In this document: positions 8,321-16,488 of the stretch, piece by piece
Layout of the letters: every line of letters begins with the position of its first letter
Position numbering within the stretch: the first letter of the stretch is position 1
Source of the DNA: Streptomyces alanosinicus
Lineage (GTDB): Bacteria > Actinomycetota > Actinomycetes > Streptomycetales > Streptomycetaceae
NCBI RefSeq assembly: GCF_014650595.1
Contig: NZ_BMVG01000005.1
Coordinates: 372,001-436,000, forward strand
Length of the DNA: 64,000 nucleotides
Reading direction: 5' to 3'
Translations under genes and position numbers: made by a program
Notes under the pieces: generated by a model
What the model was told of the DNA's origin: nothing
The model's input: only the letters and a program-made list of their open reading frames with translations
Database searches by the model: none

Positions 8321-9394
8321 TCAGGACGGCCGCGGCCCGTGGCCCGGGGCCGTCGGCAGCGCGAGGTGGGCCAGGTCGTCCGGCGGCGGTGTGGTCACCG
8401 GCCACAGGGGAGCGGCCTCGCCGTCGGCGAGGGCGGCCGGCGCGTCGGTGAGGTTCATGCGCTCGCGCAGCCGGCCGTAGAAGTCCGTCGGGCCCAGCCG
8501 GACCGCCTTCAGCCGGCGCGGTGCGGCGTACACGCCGATCCAGTCCCCGGGGCTCAGCACACCGCGCAGCTGGCCGTCGATGCTGACGGCGGCCTGCCCC
8601 GACCGTTCGAGGACCCGCAGCGCGACGGGCTCGTCGGGGGCGGCCACGACCGAGCGGTTGAACACCATGTGCGGGGCGACCGGCGTGAAGACCAGGCCCT
8701 CCGCACGCGGCGAGACGACCGGACCACCAGCGGCGAAGCTGTACGCGGTGGACCCCGTGGGCGTGGCCACCAGCAGCGCGTCGGCCGAGTAGCAGGCCAG
8801 CAGCCGGCCCGCCAGATAGACGCCGACCGACACCTGCCGGTCCCTGGCGAGCTTCTCCACGACGACGTCATTGAGGGCCGTGACATTCAGGGCGACACCC
8901 CAGTCGTCACCCGTCTCGCACTCCACCCGCACCCGGGGCGGCGGCAGCATCGGCCCGCGGCCGTACCGCAGCAGCGTCTCCATCTGCGCGGGCACCCCCA
9001 GCCGGCACGAGGCCCGCATGGTGAGCAGCATCCGGCTCTCCACGGTGATCCGCTCCGCCCGCACCGCGTCCAGCGCCGCACGCACCGCCGAGGCCGGGAC
9101 CTCGGTGAGGAAGCCGACCCGGCCGAGGTCGACGCCGAGCACCAGCGCGTCGTTCTCGGCCGCCAGCCGGGCGCCGCGCAGGAAGGTGCCGTCGCCGCCG
9201 AGCGTGACGATGAGATCCGGATCGCCCGCCGCGTCGACCTCCTCCCGCGCACTGTGCCGCGCTCCCTCCCGCCATACGTCGATGTCGGCGCACCCCACGG
9301 CGCGTTCCGCGCACCACTCGCGCACCGTGCGCGCGGCGGCCATGGCCTCGGCGCGGCCGCCGTGCACCACCAGGCCGATCCGGTTCACCGTCAT
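8321..9394 (-). CDS. nadK: NAD(+)/NADH kinase
   Basis: The 357-residue protein has the kinase signature GGDGT at residues 66-70 with DPDLIVTLGG before it, the LNDVVVEK segment (NE/D motif), and TPTGSTAYSFAAGGPVVSP. It phosphorylates NAD to NADP with ATP or polyphosphate. It is longer than the typical 290-300 residues; about 40 extra residues follow the fold's end (ERMNLTDAPAALADGE onward) and look disordered. Streptomycetes commonly carry two or more NAD kinase genes, and this one, outside the recN/xerD neighbourhood, is probably an accessory paralogue. Confidence 0.88.
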   Translation of the reverse strand: MTVNRIGLVVHGGRAEAMAAARTVREWCAERAVGCADIDVWREGARHSAREEVDAAGDPDLIVTLGGDGTFLRGARLAAENDALVLGVDLGRVGFLTEVPASAVRAALDAVRAERITVESRMLLTMRASCRLGVPAQMETLLRYGRGPMLPPPRVRVECETGDDWGVALNVTALNDVVVEKLARDRQVSVGVYLAGRLLACYSADALLVATPTGSTAYSFAAGGPVVSPRAEGLVFTPVAPHMVFNRSVVAAPDEPVALRVLERSGQAAVSIDGQLRGVLSPGDWIGVYAAPRRLKAVRLGPTDFYGRLRERMNLTDAPAALADGEAAPLWPVTTPPPDDLAHLALPTAPGHGPRPS

Positions 9395-9506
9395 GTCCGC
9401 CTCTCAGCCGGCTGCTCCCGCCCGCCATCCTCGCCGCGCACCGCACGCCGGGGCACACGCCACGCCGCCGGTGCCCGAGCCCGCCGTCCGGCACAACGGA
9501 TCTTCC

Positions 9507-9535
9507 TTGACGCCCGAGGCGCCCCTGCCTAGCGT
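9507..9535 (+). promoter_or_regulatory. Promoter of the NCS1 permease gene
   Basis: TTGACG (9507-9512) and TAGCGT (9530-9535) are exactly 17 bases apart, a near-ideal HrdB-type promoter. Transcription would start near 9542. Confidence 0.7.
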
Positions 9536-9589
9536 CGAGCAGACACGTCTGAACAGGCAGGACAGGCGGTGAGGACAGGTGGTTCGGCG

Positions 9590-11104
9590 ATGAGACAACC
9601 GCAGGATTCCGTCGGCGCCACGGACGGCGGATCCCCCGGCCGGCCGATGCGGATGGAGACCCACGGACTCGACGTGATCCAGGACGCGGAGCGCAAAGGC
9701 ACGCCGCGCACCCTGTTCTGGCCCTGGTTCGGGGCGAACGTCTCCGTCCTCGGCCTGAGTTACGGCGCCTTCGCGTTCGGCTTCGGCATCTCCTTCTGGC
9801 AGGCCCTCGTCGCCGGCGCGCTCGGCATCGTCGCCTCCTTCCTGCTGTGCGGGTTCGTCGCGGTCGCCGGCAAGCGCGGCTCGGCCCCCACGATGGTGCT
9901 CAGCCGCGCCGCGTACGGGGTGCGCGGCAACCGGCTGCCGTCCGTGATCTCCTGGATCCTCACCGTGGGCTGGGAGACCGTTCTCACCGCGCTCGCCACG
10001 ATGGCCACCGCGACCGTCCTCGGCCGTCTCGGCTGGGGCGGCGGCACCGCGACCAAGGTGGTCGCCCTGCTGGTCGTGGCCGCGCTGACCGTCGTCGGCG
10101 GCGTCATGGGCTTCGACCTGATCATGCGGCTGCAGACCGCCATCACGGTGATCACGGGCGTCCTGACCGTCGGCTACGTCGCCCTCGTCGCCGACCACAT
10201 CCACTGGGGCACGGTCAGCGCCCTGCCGGCCGGATCCGCGCAGGAGTTCATCGGCGCCCTGGTGTTCATGATGACCGGCTTCGGCCTCGGCTGGGTCAAC
10301 GCCGCCGCCGACTACTCCCGCTATCTGCCCCGGAGTTCGGCGAGCCGGGGCGTGATCGGCTGGACCGCCTTCGGCGCCTCCGTGGCCCCGCTGCTCCTGC
10401 TGGTCTTCGGGCTGCTGCTGGCCGGCTCCTCGCCCGCACTGAGCAAGGCCGTCGCGGCCGACCCGATCGGCGCGCTCACCACGATCCTGCCCACCTGGTT
10501 CCTGGTGCCGTTCGCCGTGGTCGCCGTCCTCGGCCTGGTCGGCGGAGCCGTCCTCGACATCTACTCCTCCGGCCTGGCCCTGCTCTCGGCCGGCCTGCCG
10601 GTACCCCGCTACCTGGCCGCCCTCCTCGACGGCGTCCTGATGATCGCCGGCTCGATCTACATCGTGTTCTTCGCCGGTGACTTCCTCGGCCAGTTCATGG
10701 GCTTCCTCACCACGCTCGGCGTCCCCATCGCCGCCTGGTGCGGCATCATGCTCGCCGACCTCGCCCTGCGCCGCCGCGACTACGACGAAGCGGACCTCTT
10801 CCGCCCGCACGGCCGCTACGGCGACATCCCGCTGCCGCCGCTGCTCCTCACCCTCGCCGCCACGGCCGTGGGCTGGGGCCTGGTCACCAACAGCGCGGCC
10901 GACTGGCTCACCTGGCAGGGCTACCTCCTCGGCCCGCTCGGCCTCGGCGGCAGGTCCGGCGCCTGGGCCTACGCCAACCTCGGCGTCCTTGCCGCACTGG
11001 CCCTCGCCTTCCTCGGCACCCTGCTGACGGGCCGGCGCCGGGTCCGCGCCCAGGAAACACGGGAGCCCAGCCCGGCGGCCGGCGAAGGGGTGCTGAACCG
11101 ATGA
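9590..11104 (+). CDS. NCS1 family purine/cytosine permease
   Basis: The protein has about 504 residues and 12 predicted membrane helices. The conserved N-terminal cytoplasmic stretch METHGLDVIQDAERKGTPRTLFWPWFGAN is followed by the helix 1 motif (split here as VSVLGLSYGAFAFGFG). This family co-transports nucleobases, hydantoins or related ring compounds with cations. A GTG at 9569 is in frame and also possible; I chose ATG 9590 because GGTGG lies seven bases before it. The stop overlaps the next gene's ATG (ATGA), so import and hydrolysis are probably linked. Confidence 0.85.
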   Translation: MRQPQDSVGATDGGSPGRPMRMETHGLDVIQDAERKGTPRTLFWPWFGANVSVLGLSYGAFAFGFGISFWQALVAGALGIVASFLLCGFVAVAGKRGSAPTMVLSRAAYGVRGNRLPSVISWILTVGWETVLTALATMATATVLGRLGWGGGTATKVVALLVVAALTVVGGVMGFDLIMRLQTAITVITGVLTVGYVALVADHIHWGTVSALPAGSAQEFIGALVFMMTGFGLGWVNAAADYSRYLPRSSASRGVIGWTAFGASVAPLLLLVFGLLLAGSSPALSKAVAADPIGALTTILPTWFLVPFAVVAVLGLVGGAVLDIYSSGLALLSAGLPVPRYLAALLDGVLMIAGSIYIVFFAGDFLGQFMGFLTTLGVPIAAWCGIMLADLALRRRDYDEADLFRPHGRYGDIPLPPLLLTLAATAVGWGLVTNSAADWLTWQGYLLGPLGLGGRSGAWAYANLGVLAALALAFLGTLLTGRRRVRAQETREPSPAAGEGVLNR

Positions 11105-11652
11105 CCGCCGGACACCTCGCCGTCATCGACATGCAGCGTGTCTTCGCCGACCCGGCGAGCCCCTGGGCCGCCCCCCGCTACGCCGACGCGGCGGTCGGCG
11201 TCCGCGGTCTGCTGCCGGCCTTCGCCGACCGCGTCACCTTCACCCGCTTCGTGGCCCCCGCGCAGCCGGCCGGGGCCTGGCGCGCCTACTACGCGCAGTG
11301 GCCCTTCGCCCTGCAACCCCCGGACGCCGAACTGTGGCACCTTTCCGACGAGTTCACCGACCGTGCCCGGCATGTCATCGACGCGCCCACCTTCGGCAAG
11401 TGGACCCCTGACCTCGCCGCCCGCGCCGCCCCGGACGGCCGTCTGGTCCTGGCCGGTGTCAGCACCGACTGCTGTGTGCTGTCCACCGCCCTGGCCGCCG
11501 CCGACGCCGGCACCGAGGTCCTGGTGGTCGCGGACGCCTGCGCCGGCGTGGACGACGACTCCCACCTCAAGGCCCTGCAGATCATGGAGCTGTACCGCCC
11601 GCTCGTCCGTGTCACCACCGTCGACGACCTGCTCGCGGAGGCCGGGCCATGA
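11101..11652 (+). CDS. Isochorismatase-fold cysteine hydrolase
   Basis: The 183-residue protein shows the cysteine-hydrolase triad: Asp10 in AVIDMQ, Lys100 in FGKW, and Cys124 or Cys125 in GVSTDCCV with a preceding cis-peptide-type motif. Members include nicotinamidases, N-carbamoylsarcosine amidases and ureidoacrylate hydrolases. Overlap with the nucleobase-type permease (ATGA) suggests it hydrolyses an amide or ureido compound brought in by that transporter, for example a pyrimidine or hydantoin product. That substrate is inference. Confidence 0.85.
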   Translation: MTAGHLAVIDMQRVFADPASPWAAPRYADAAVGVRGLLPAFADRVTFTRFVAPAQPAGAWRAYYAQWPFALQPPDAELWHLSDEFTDRARHVIDAPTFGKWTPDLAARAAPDGRLVLAGVSTDCCVLSTALAAADAGTEVLVVADACAGVDDDSHLKALQIMELYRPLVRVTTVDDLLAEAGP

Positions 11653-11712
11653 CCGGCGTCCCGCTTCGAGCTGACCCTCGCCTTCGGCTGACCCGACATC
11701 GACTGCACGGAA

Positions 11713-11730
11713 TGCACACTGCTTTGTGCA
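11713..11730. promoter_or_regulatory. Inverted repeat upstream of small secreted protein gene
   Basis: TGCACA-CTGCTT-TGTGCA is a perfect 6-bp inverted repeat with a six-base centre, 140 bases before the secreted protein's ATG. It may be an operator. The rest of 11653-11869 shows no gene. Confidence 0.3.
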
Positions 11731-11869
11731 CTCTGTGCCGGCGACTCGGTTCCTCTCGCGAAGGAAACTGGTCCCACGTTTCGATTGGGGCGCCCACACG
11801 GGCGACAGGCGAAATCGGGCCTCGACAAGGGAGAGGCACGAATTCGCAATTTCATAAAAAGGGGGACAT

Positions 11870-12295
11870 ATGGCACTGCGAACGCGGCTTGCGGGACTGA
11901 TCGGTTCGGGGGCCCTCCTCGCCGGCGTCTTCGTCGGTGTCGGCTCCGCTCCGGCCTCGGCGGCAGGGGTGACGTTCGGCTTCCACCCCTACCCCGACGG
12001 CGGCGGCCGGATCTACGCGTCGCAGAACGGCAACTACCTCGGAGACGTCACCTGGTACGCCGACGGCGATGCCACGTATGACGGTGACACGCTGTGCGCG
12101 GTCGACGCGTATCCGGACGGCCGGTACGTGAGCGGGTACGCCACCTTCGGCCGCGGCGTCAACACCAACGGGATCAACTCCCCCGGCAGCCGCTGCAAGG
12201 GCGGTGACGTGAAAGAGGGGCAGAAGTTCAAGATTCAGATGTGTCTGTTGGGCTCCACGCCGGTGTGCTCGCCGAACTACGGCGTCACCTCCTGA
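11870..12295 (+). CDS. Small secreted hypothetical protein (141 aa)
   Basis: A clear Sec signal peptide (MALRTRLAGLIGSGALLAG..., cleavage after ASA near residue 31) leads to a mature domain of about 110 residues. This has four Cys (in DTLCAVDAY, GSRCKGG and MCLLGSTPVC), enough for two disulfides, and many Gly and Tyr. A strong AAAAGGGGGACAT site precedes the ATG. The upstream gap is relatively AT-rich. I do not recognise a family; small secreted beta-rich proteins of this kind are frequent in streptomycetes. Confidence 0.7.
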   Translation: MALRTRLAGLIGSGALLAGVFVGVGSAPASAAGVTFGFHPYPDGGGRIYASQNGNYLGDVTWYADGDATYDGDTLCAVDAYPDGRYVSGYATFGRGVNTNGINSPGSRCKGGDVKEGQKFKIQMCLLGSTPVCSPNYGVTS

Positions 12296-12470
12296 CCGAA
12301 GGACCGGCCCTGGGGCCCCGCACCTGGTTCGAGGGTGCGAGGTCCCACCGGATCTCCCGCACGTCCGCACGCATGCACCGTGGCCCAGCGGGTACGCGAG
12401 GTCCGAGCACGCCCGGGCGCGGATCCGCCCCCGGGCGGCCCGTACGACCGCCGCTACCTGGGGATCTGCC

Positions 12471-12869
12471 ATGGAGACACCCGCACACAAGGATCTGTCG
12501 ACGCCGGCCCAGCGGGCGCTGGACGCGCTGGCCGTGAATACCGAGGACCAGTCCGCGCTGGACGTCCTCGCCCACAGTGACGTGCTCGTCCCCGTGCCGG
12601 ACGACGCGGCCGACGCGGACGGTGCCGACGCCACGACCGTGGCCCTTCCCGTCCTCGAACAGCCCGGAGGCGAACCGGTCGTCCCCGTGTTCACCACGGA
12701 GGGCGAGATGGCCGGCCTGCTGCCGTTCGTCTCCCGCTACCGCCTCGTCCCGCTGGGCGCCCTCGCCTCCCAATGGCCCGAGGAGGACCTCTCCCTGGCC
12801 ATAGACGGCAGCTCCGCCCACGCCCTGACCCTGACGTCACAGGGGGTGCGTACGCTGCTGGCCCGATGA
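12471..12869 (+). CDS. SseB-like domain protein
   Basis: The 132-residue protein resembles the N-terminal SseB domain: a helical start (PAQRALDALAVNTEDQSALDVLAHSDVLVPVP), then LPVLEQPGGEPVVPVFTTEGEMAGLLP and the RYRLVPLGALASQWPEEDLSLAID segment. In streptomycetes such stand-alone domains are cytoplasmic proteins of unknown role. No clear ribosome site other than GGGGATC lies upstream. The gene may be co-transcribed with the membrane protein 54 bases downstream. Confidence 0.65.
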   Translation: METPAHKDLSTPAQRALDALAVNTEDQSALDVLAHSDVLVPVPDDAADADGADATTVALPVLEQPGGEPVVPVFTTEGEMAGLLPFVSRYRLVPLGALASQWPEEDLSLAIDGSSAHALTLTSQGVRTLLAR

Positions 12870-12923
12870 GGGACCCGCCCGCCCCACCGGTCGCTCCACC
12901 CCCGCGGGCGCAAAAATGGCCCC

Positions 12924-14036
12924 ATGGAATACATCTCCGGCGCGGCCGGGGCCCTGGTCCTCATCCTGGTCCTGAGCAGCATCCTGCGCACGCTCGTCGT
13001 ACCCAGAGGCCTCTACTCCGCGCTGGTGTTCCGCCTGTGGTGGAGCCTGCGCAGACTCCTGCGGCTCACCGCCGTCGGCGGCGGCTACCGCGCGATGGAC
13101 CGTGCCCAGACCTGGCTCGCCCCGCTGATGCTCATCGGCATGCTCACCTGCTGGCTCGCCGGCGCGCTGCTCGGCTTCGGACTCCTGCTGTACACGCTGT
13201 CCCCGCTGTCCTGGACCACCGCGTTCCGGGAGGCGGGCTCCAGCCTGTTCACGCTCGGCTTCGCCGGCGGCGCCCGGCTGAAACTGTCGGTGATCGACTT
13301 CGTCGCCGCGGCCACCGGCCCGGTCCTGATCGCCCTGCAGATCGCCTACCTGCCCACCCTGTACGCCGCCTACAACCGCCGCGAACTGGAGGTCACCCTG
13401 CTCCAGTCGCGGGCCGGTGAACCCGCGTGGGGCCCGGAGATCCTCGCCCGGCAGTGGCTGGTCGACACCGAGACCGCGCTCCCCGCGCTGTACCGGGCCT
13501 GGGAACGGCTCGCCGCCGACATGGGCGAGAGCCACTCGACATACCCGATCCTGCTCACCTTCCGCTCCCCGCGCCCGCACCGCAGCTGGCTGGTCGGGCT
13601 CGTCGCGGTCATGGACGCGGCGGCGGTGCAACTCGCCCTGGCCCCGCGGCTCGCGCCACCGGAGGCCCGGCTGGTGCTGCGGGCCGGGTTCACCGCCCTG
13701 CGCGACATCGCCCGCGCACTGCGCATCCCCTTCGACGCCGACCCCGCGCCGGACGCGACGATCCGGCTCACCTTCGCCGAGTTCGACGCGGCCGCGGCCA
13801 TGCTGGAGTCGGCCGGGTTCCAGGCCGAGCGCCCGCCGAAGGAGGCCTGGCCGCACTTCCAGGGCTGGCGGGTCAACTACGAGGCCGTCGCCTACGAGCT
13901 GTGCCGCCGCTGCGACGCCGTACCGGCCCTGTGGACCGGCCCCCGCGACTTCCCCGGCGGCCCGATCCCGCCCGCGCGCCCGGCGGACCGGCGGCCCGCC
14001 GAAGGACGGCCGGAACTGCCCCCCGCCACCGGATAG
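12924..14036 (+). CDS. Potassium-channel-like two- or four-TM membrane protein
   Basis: The 370-residue protein has hydrophobic helices at about 5-20, 64-92 and 122-140, with a re-entrant-like segment between the last two reading AGSSLFTLGFAGG. This recalls the pore loop of ion channels (consensus T-x-G-[YF]-G), though the filter reads T-L-G-F-A-G. The rest, from about 145, is a soluble domain rich in Arg and Ala that ends in a Pro-rich tail. Whether it conducts ions is unproven. The protein might act on ion balance or mechanosensing. No ligand domain is recognised. Confidence 0.55.
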   Translation: MEYISGAAGALVLILVLSSILRTLVVPRGLYSALVFRLWWSLRRLLRLTAVGGGYRAMDRAQTWLAPLMLIGMLTCWLAGALLGFGLLLYTLSPLSWTTAFREAGSSLFTLGFAGGARLKLSVIDFVAAATGPVLIALQIAYLPTLYAAYNRRELEVTLLQSRAGEPAWGPEILARQWLVDTETALPALYRAWERLAADMGESHSTYPILLTFRSPRPHRSWLVGLVAVMDAAAVQLALAPRLAPPEARLVLRAGFTALRDIARALRIPFDADPAPDATIRLTFAEFDAAAAMLESAGFQAERPPKEAWPHFQGWRVNYEAVAYELCRRCDAVPALWTGPRDFPGGPIPPARPADRRPAEGRPELPPATG

Positions 14037-14103
14037 TCCCGGCCCCAGGCGGGAAGATCCCAGCGGAAGAATGGTCCGGACTCATGCGAAGGAGCCGATG
14101 GTC

Positions 14104-14994
14104 GTGAGGGTCGTCCTGCTGGGCACCGCCGCCGGGGGCGGCTTCCCGCAGTGGAACTGCGCCTGCTCGCTGTGCACGGCCGCCCGGGACGGCAAGCTGC
14201 CCTCCCGCACCCAGGAGTGCGCCGCCGTCACCGGCAACGGCCGCGACTGGTGGCTGCTGAACGCCTCGCCCGATCTGCGCACCCAGCTCACCGCGACCCC
14301 GGCGCTGTGGCCGGGCCCCGGTCCCCGGGACACCCCGCTGCGCGGTGTCCTCCTCACCGACGCCGAGGCGGACCACGTCAGCGGCCTGGCCGAACTGCGC
14401 GGAGCGGCGGGCCTGAAGGTCTACGCCGCCGCGCCGGTGCGTGCCGTACTGGGCCCGGGCCGCGCCGCCCTGGACCGCTACTCCCCCTGGGAGTGGGCGG
14501 ACAGCCTGGCCGACGGCGGATTCGTGCTGGCCGGCGGGCTGGTGGTCACCGCGCATCCGGTGGGCGTCAAGATCCCGAAGTACGTCCCGGCGCAAGCCCC
14601 CGACCCCACCGGACCGTGGGTGACGGCGTACCGCGTGGAGGACCTCGCCAGCGGGGGAGTGCTGGTGTACGCGCCCTGCGTGGGCGCCTGGAGCCCGGCG
14701 CTGGACGACTTGTGCGCCGAGGCCGACTGTGTGCTGCTGGACGGCACGTTCTTCGCGGCCGACGAGATGGGGACGGCGGTGCGCTCCGGTGCCCAGCAGG
14801 CCGCCATGGGACATCTGCCGGTCACGGGCCGGCGCGGCACGCTGGCGGCCCTGGCCCGGCACCCCGGCGCACGCCGGATCTACACCCACCTCAACAACAC
14901 GAACCCGCTGCTCGACCCGGCCTCACCGGCACGCGCGCGGGTCGCCGAGGAGGGCGTCGAGGTGCTGCCCGACGGAGCCGAGCTGGTGCTCTGA
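14104..14994 (+). CDS. pqqB: PqqB-like metallo-beta-lactamase-fold protein
   Basis: About 296 residues. The N-terminus matches PqqB closely: LLGTAAGGGFPQWNCACSLC with the Cys cluster, then WWLLNASPDLRTQL, LLTDAEADHVSGL and the Zn/Fe-site-like LDGTFF. PqqB is needed for efficient PQQ maturation, probably as an oxygenase that hydroxylates the Tyr of PqqA. I chose GTG 14104, nine bases after GGAG; ATG 14098 is too close to that site. No pqqA, C, D or E lies nearby, so this copy may work with distant genes or do another job. Confidence 0.8.
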   Translation: MRVVLLGTAAGGGFPQWNCACSLCTAARDGKLPSRTQECAAVTGNGRDWWLLNASPDLRTQLTATPALWPGPGPRDTPLRGVLLTDAEADHVSGLAELRGAAGLKVYAAAPVRAVLGPGRAALDRYSPWEWADSLADGGFVLAGGLVVTAHPVGVKIPKYVPAQAPDPTGPWVTAYRVEDLASGGVLVYAPCVGAWSPALDDLCAEADCVLLDGTFFAADEMGTAVRSGAQQAAMGHLPVTGRRGTLAALARHPGARRIYTHLNNTNPLLDPASPARARVAEEGVEVLPDGAELVL

Positions 14995-15052
14995 CGCCGT
15001 CGTCCGGCCACCTTGTGTCGCGGCGTTCCCGCCCGTCGGCGTTCCCGGTCGG

Positions 15053-15451
15053 TCAGCGTTCCCGCTCGGTCAGCATGCGCTCCAGCACGGCGCGCTGGAG
15101 CGGCTGGACCTCGGCGTGCAGCGCGCGGCCCTTGGGGGTGAGGGCCACCCACACCCCGCGCCGGTCCTCGGCGCAGACCGAGCGCTCCACCAGACCGTCC
15201 TTCTCCAGCCGGCCGATCAGCCGGGACAGCGCGCTCTGGGTGAGATGGACCCGGCCGACCAGGTTCTGCACCCGGCACTGGTCGCCCTCGGCGGGGGACT
15301 CGACAGCCAGGATGTCGAGCACCTCGAAGTCGCTGGCGCCCAGCCCGTGCGGGTGCAGGGCCCGGTCGATCTCGCACATCGTGTGGGCGTGCACGGCGAG
15401 GATGTCCCGCCACCGTTCCTCAAGCCGGGCGTCGGCCGTCTTGACTGCCAT
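15053..15451 (-). CDS. MarR family transcriptional regulator
   Basis: The 132-residue protein has a winged-helix domain: LGASDFEVLDILA, then VGRVHLTQSALSRLIGRLEKDGLVERSVCAEDRRGVWVALTPKGRAL, with the classic D-x-R wing. MarR proteins are dimeric repressors that release DNA on binding phenolics or on oxidation; Cys26, Cys59 and Cys93 could be redox-active. No strong ribosome site is present (CGGTGCGGGT before the ATG). An inverted repeat, GTTG-N6-CAAC, lies 31-44 bases upstream. A related palindrome occurs in the promoter of the flavoenzyme gene at 60.9 kb. Confidence 0.85.
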   Translation of the reverse strand: MAVKTADARLEERWRDILAVHAHTMCEIDRALHPHGLGASDFEVLDILAVESPAEGDQCRVQNLVGRVHLTQSALSRLIGRLEKDGLVERSVCAEDRRGVWVALTPKGRALHAEVQPLQRAVLERMLTERER

Positions 15452-15481
15452 ACCCGCACCGTAGCACCGATCCGGCCAATC

Positions 15482-15499
15482 GTTGAGCGTGCAACTAGT
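15482..15499 (-). promoter_or_regulatory. MarR-type operator-like inverted repeat
   Basis: GTTG-AGCGTG-CAAC (15482-15495) is a perfect inverted repeat in the probable promoter of the MarR gene. The 11-mer GTGCAACTAGT (15489-15499) recurs exactly at 60816-60826. Autoregulation is the likely role. Confidence 0.45.
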
Positions 15500-15537
15500 G
15501 TGGCTGCGGGCACGGCCGGGGCTGGGGTGAGCGGTGC

Positions 15538-15888
15538 TCAGACGGCCGGGTCCTGGAGCAGGCCGATCAGATTGCCGTCGGGGTCCTTCACGGAGGCGAC
15601 CAGCCGGCCGTTGCCGACGTCGCGCACGTCCTGGACGACTTCGGCGCCCGCCGCCAGCAGGGCCGCGAGGCGCTCGCGAAGATCGGTGACGTGCCAGAAC
15701 GGCACCGGCCCGGTCAGTCCCTGGGCGTGCCCGTTCGGGTCGAGGCCGACGTCCTGTCCCTCGGCCTTGAAACCGATGTAGTAGGGCTCGTCGGCGTACG
15801 GCTCGACGCCCAGCAGCGCGGAGAACAGGGCCTTGGCCCGCTCCGCGTCCTTGACGGGGTAGATGATCGTCTGCACGCCTGCGCTCAT
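15538..15888 (-). CDS. VOC (glyoxalase/bleomycin-resistance) superfamily protein
   Basis: A 116-residue protein with the beta-alpha-beta-beta-beta fold pattern: VQTIIYPVKDAERAKALFSALLGVEPY, GFKAEGQDVGLDPNG, and ASVKDPDGNLIGLLQ at the C-terminus (the typical DPDGNxI strand). Such proteins include metal-dependent dioxygenases, isomerases and antibiotic-binding proteins. The ATG follows GAGGAG at eight bases, so I prefer it to a GTG three codons upstream. It may be co-transcribed with the MarR gene 86 bases downstream. Confidence 0.85.
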   Translation of the reverse strand: MSAGVQTIIYPVKDAERAKALFSALLGVEPYADEPYYIGFKAEGQDVGLDPNGHAQGLTGPVPFWHVTDLRERLAALLAAGAEVVQDVRDVGNGRLVASVKDPDGNLIGLLQDPAV

Positions 15889-16149
15889 GAAACTCACTCC
15901 TCGTGGTGCGGGGTCCGACGGGTCTTCCGCCGACGCACTTCACGCTAGGACCGGGGAGCCCGCCCCGGCTTCTTCGATCCTGACCGGTTGCGGGCTCCCC
16001 GGCGGCCCTACGCGTGGTGCGGCACCTCGGCGACGGTGAGACGGGCCGCGCTGCGGGCGGCAACGAGCGCCCCCACCCACGGCGATCACGAGCCCCGCCG
16101 GCGCCAGTTCCGCCGGCCTCGGCGCGTGCCAGACGTCCGTCATGGACGA

Positions 16150-16480
16150 CGGCAGGGTGACGTCGATCCCCGCGGCCATCCGTGGGACGACGACCTCGTG
16201 GGCGGCGACGCCCTGCTCGCGCCACAGATCACCCGGCGCCTGGTGGAGCGGTACGCGGCCGAGGCCGGGCGGACGGCCGAGCCCGTGCCCGCCGACCTGG
16301 CCGCGCCCACCCCGCGGGAACGCGAGGTGCCGACCCTGCTCGGCCGCGGCCAGTCCAACGCGGAGCCAGTGCCCCGGCAGGCAACGTTCGCCCCGTCGAA
16401 TATGCGGCTCCGCCGCGCGGGCGCGACCCGCCACAAGGACGCGGCAGACGCCCGGCAGCCTTCCCCGGCACTTCGCGGAG
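16150..16480 (+). pseudogene. Remnant of a NarL/LuxR-type response regulator
   Basis: In one frame the sequence reads DDDLVGGDALLAPQITRRLVERYA, a linker, then LAAPTPREREVPTLLGRGQSNAE. This is the end of the receiver domain, the linker and the start of the LuxR helix-turn-helix (consensus LTPREREVLxLxAxGxSNxEIA). The recognition helix is missing and replaced by unrelated sequence (PVPRQATFAPSN...). No receiver Asp region or start is found upstream. It is a decayed fragment. The whole 600-base gap 15889-16488 otherwise has no intact gene; on the minus strand around 16020-16170 a frame-disrupted stretch also looks like decayed coding DNA. Confidence 0.65.
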
Positions 16481-16488
16481 CGCCCGGC

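Noticed and set aside
11649..11900. An 83-codon frame after the isochorismatase gene
   Set aside because: It runs into the secreted protein's start in another frame and has no recognisable content or ribosome site.
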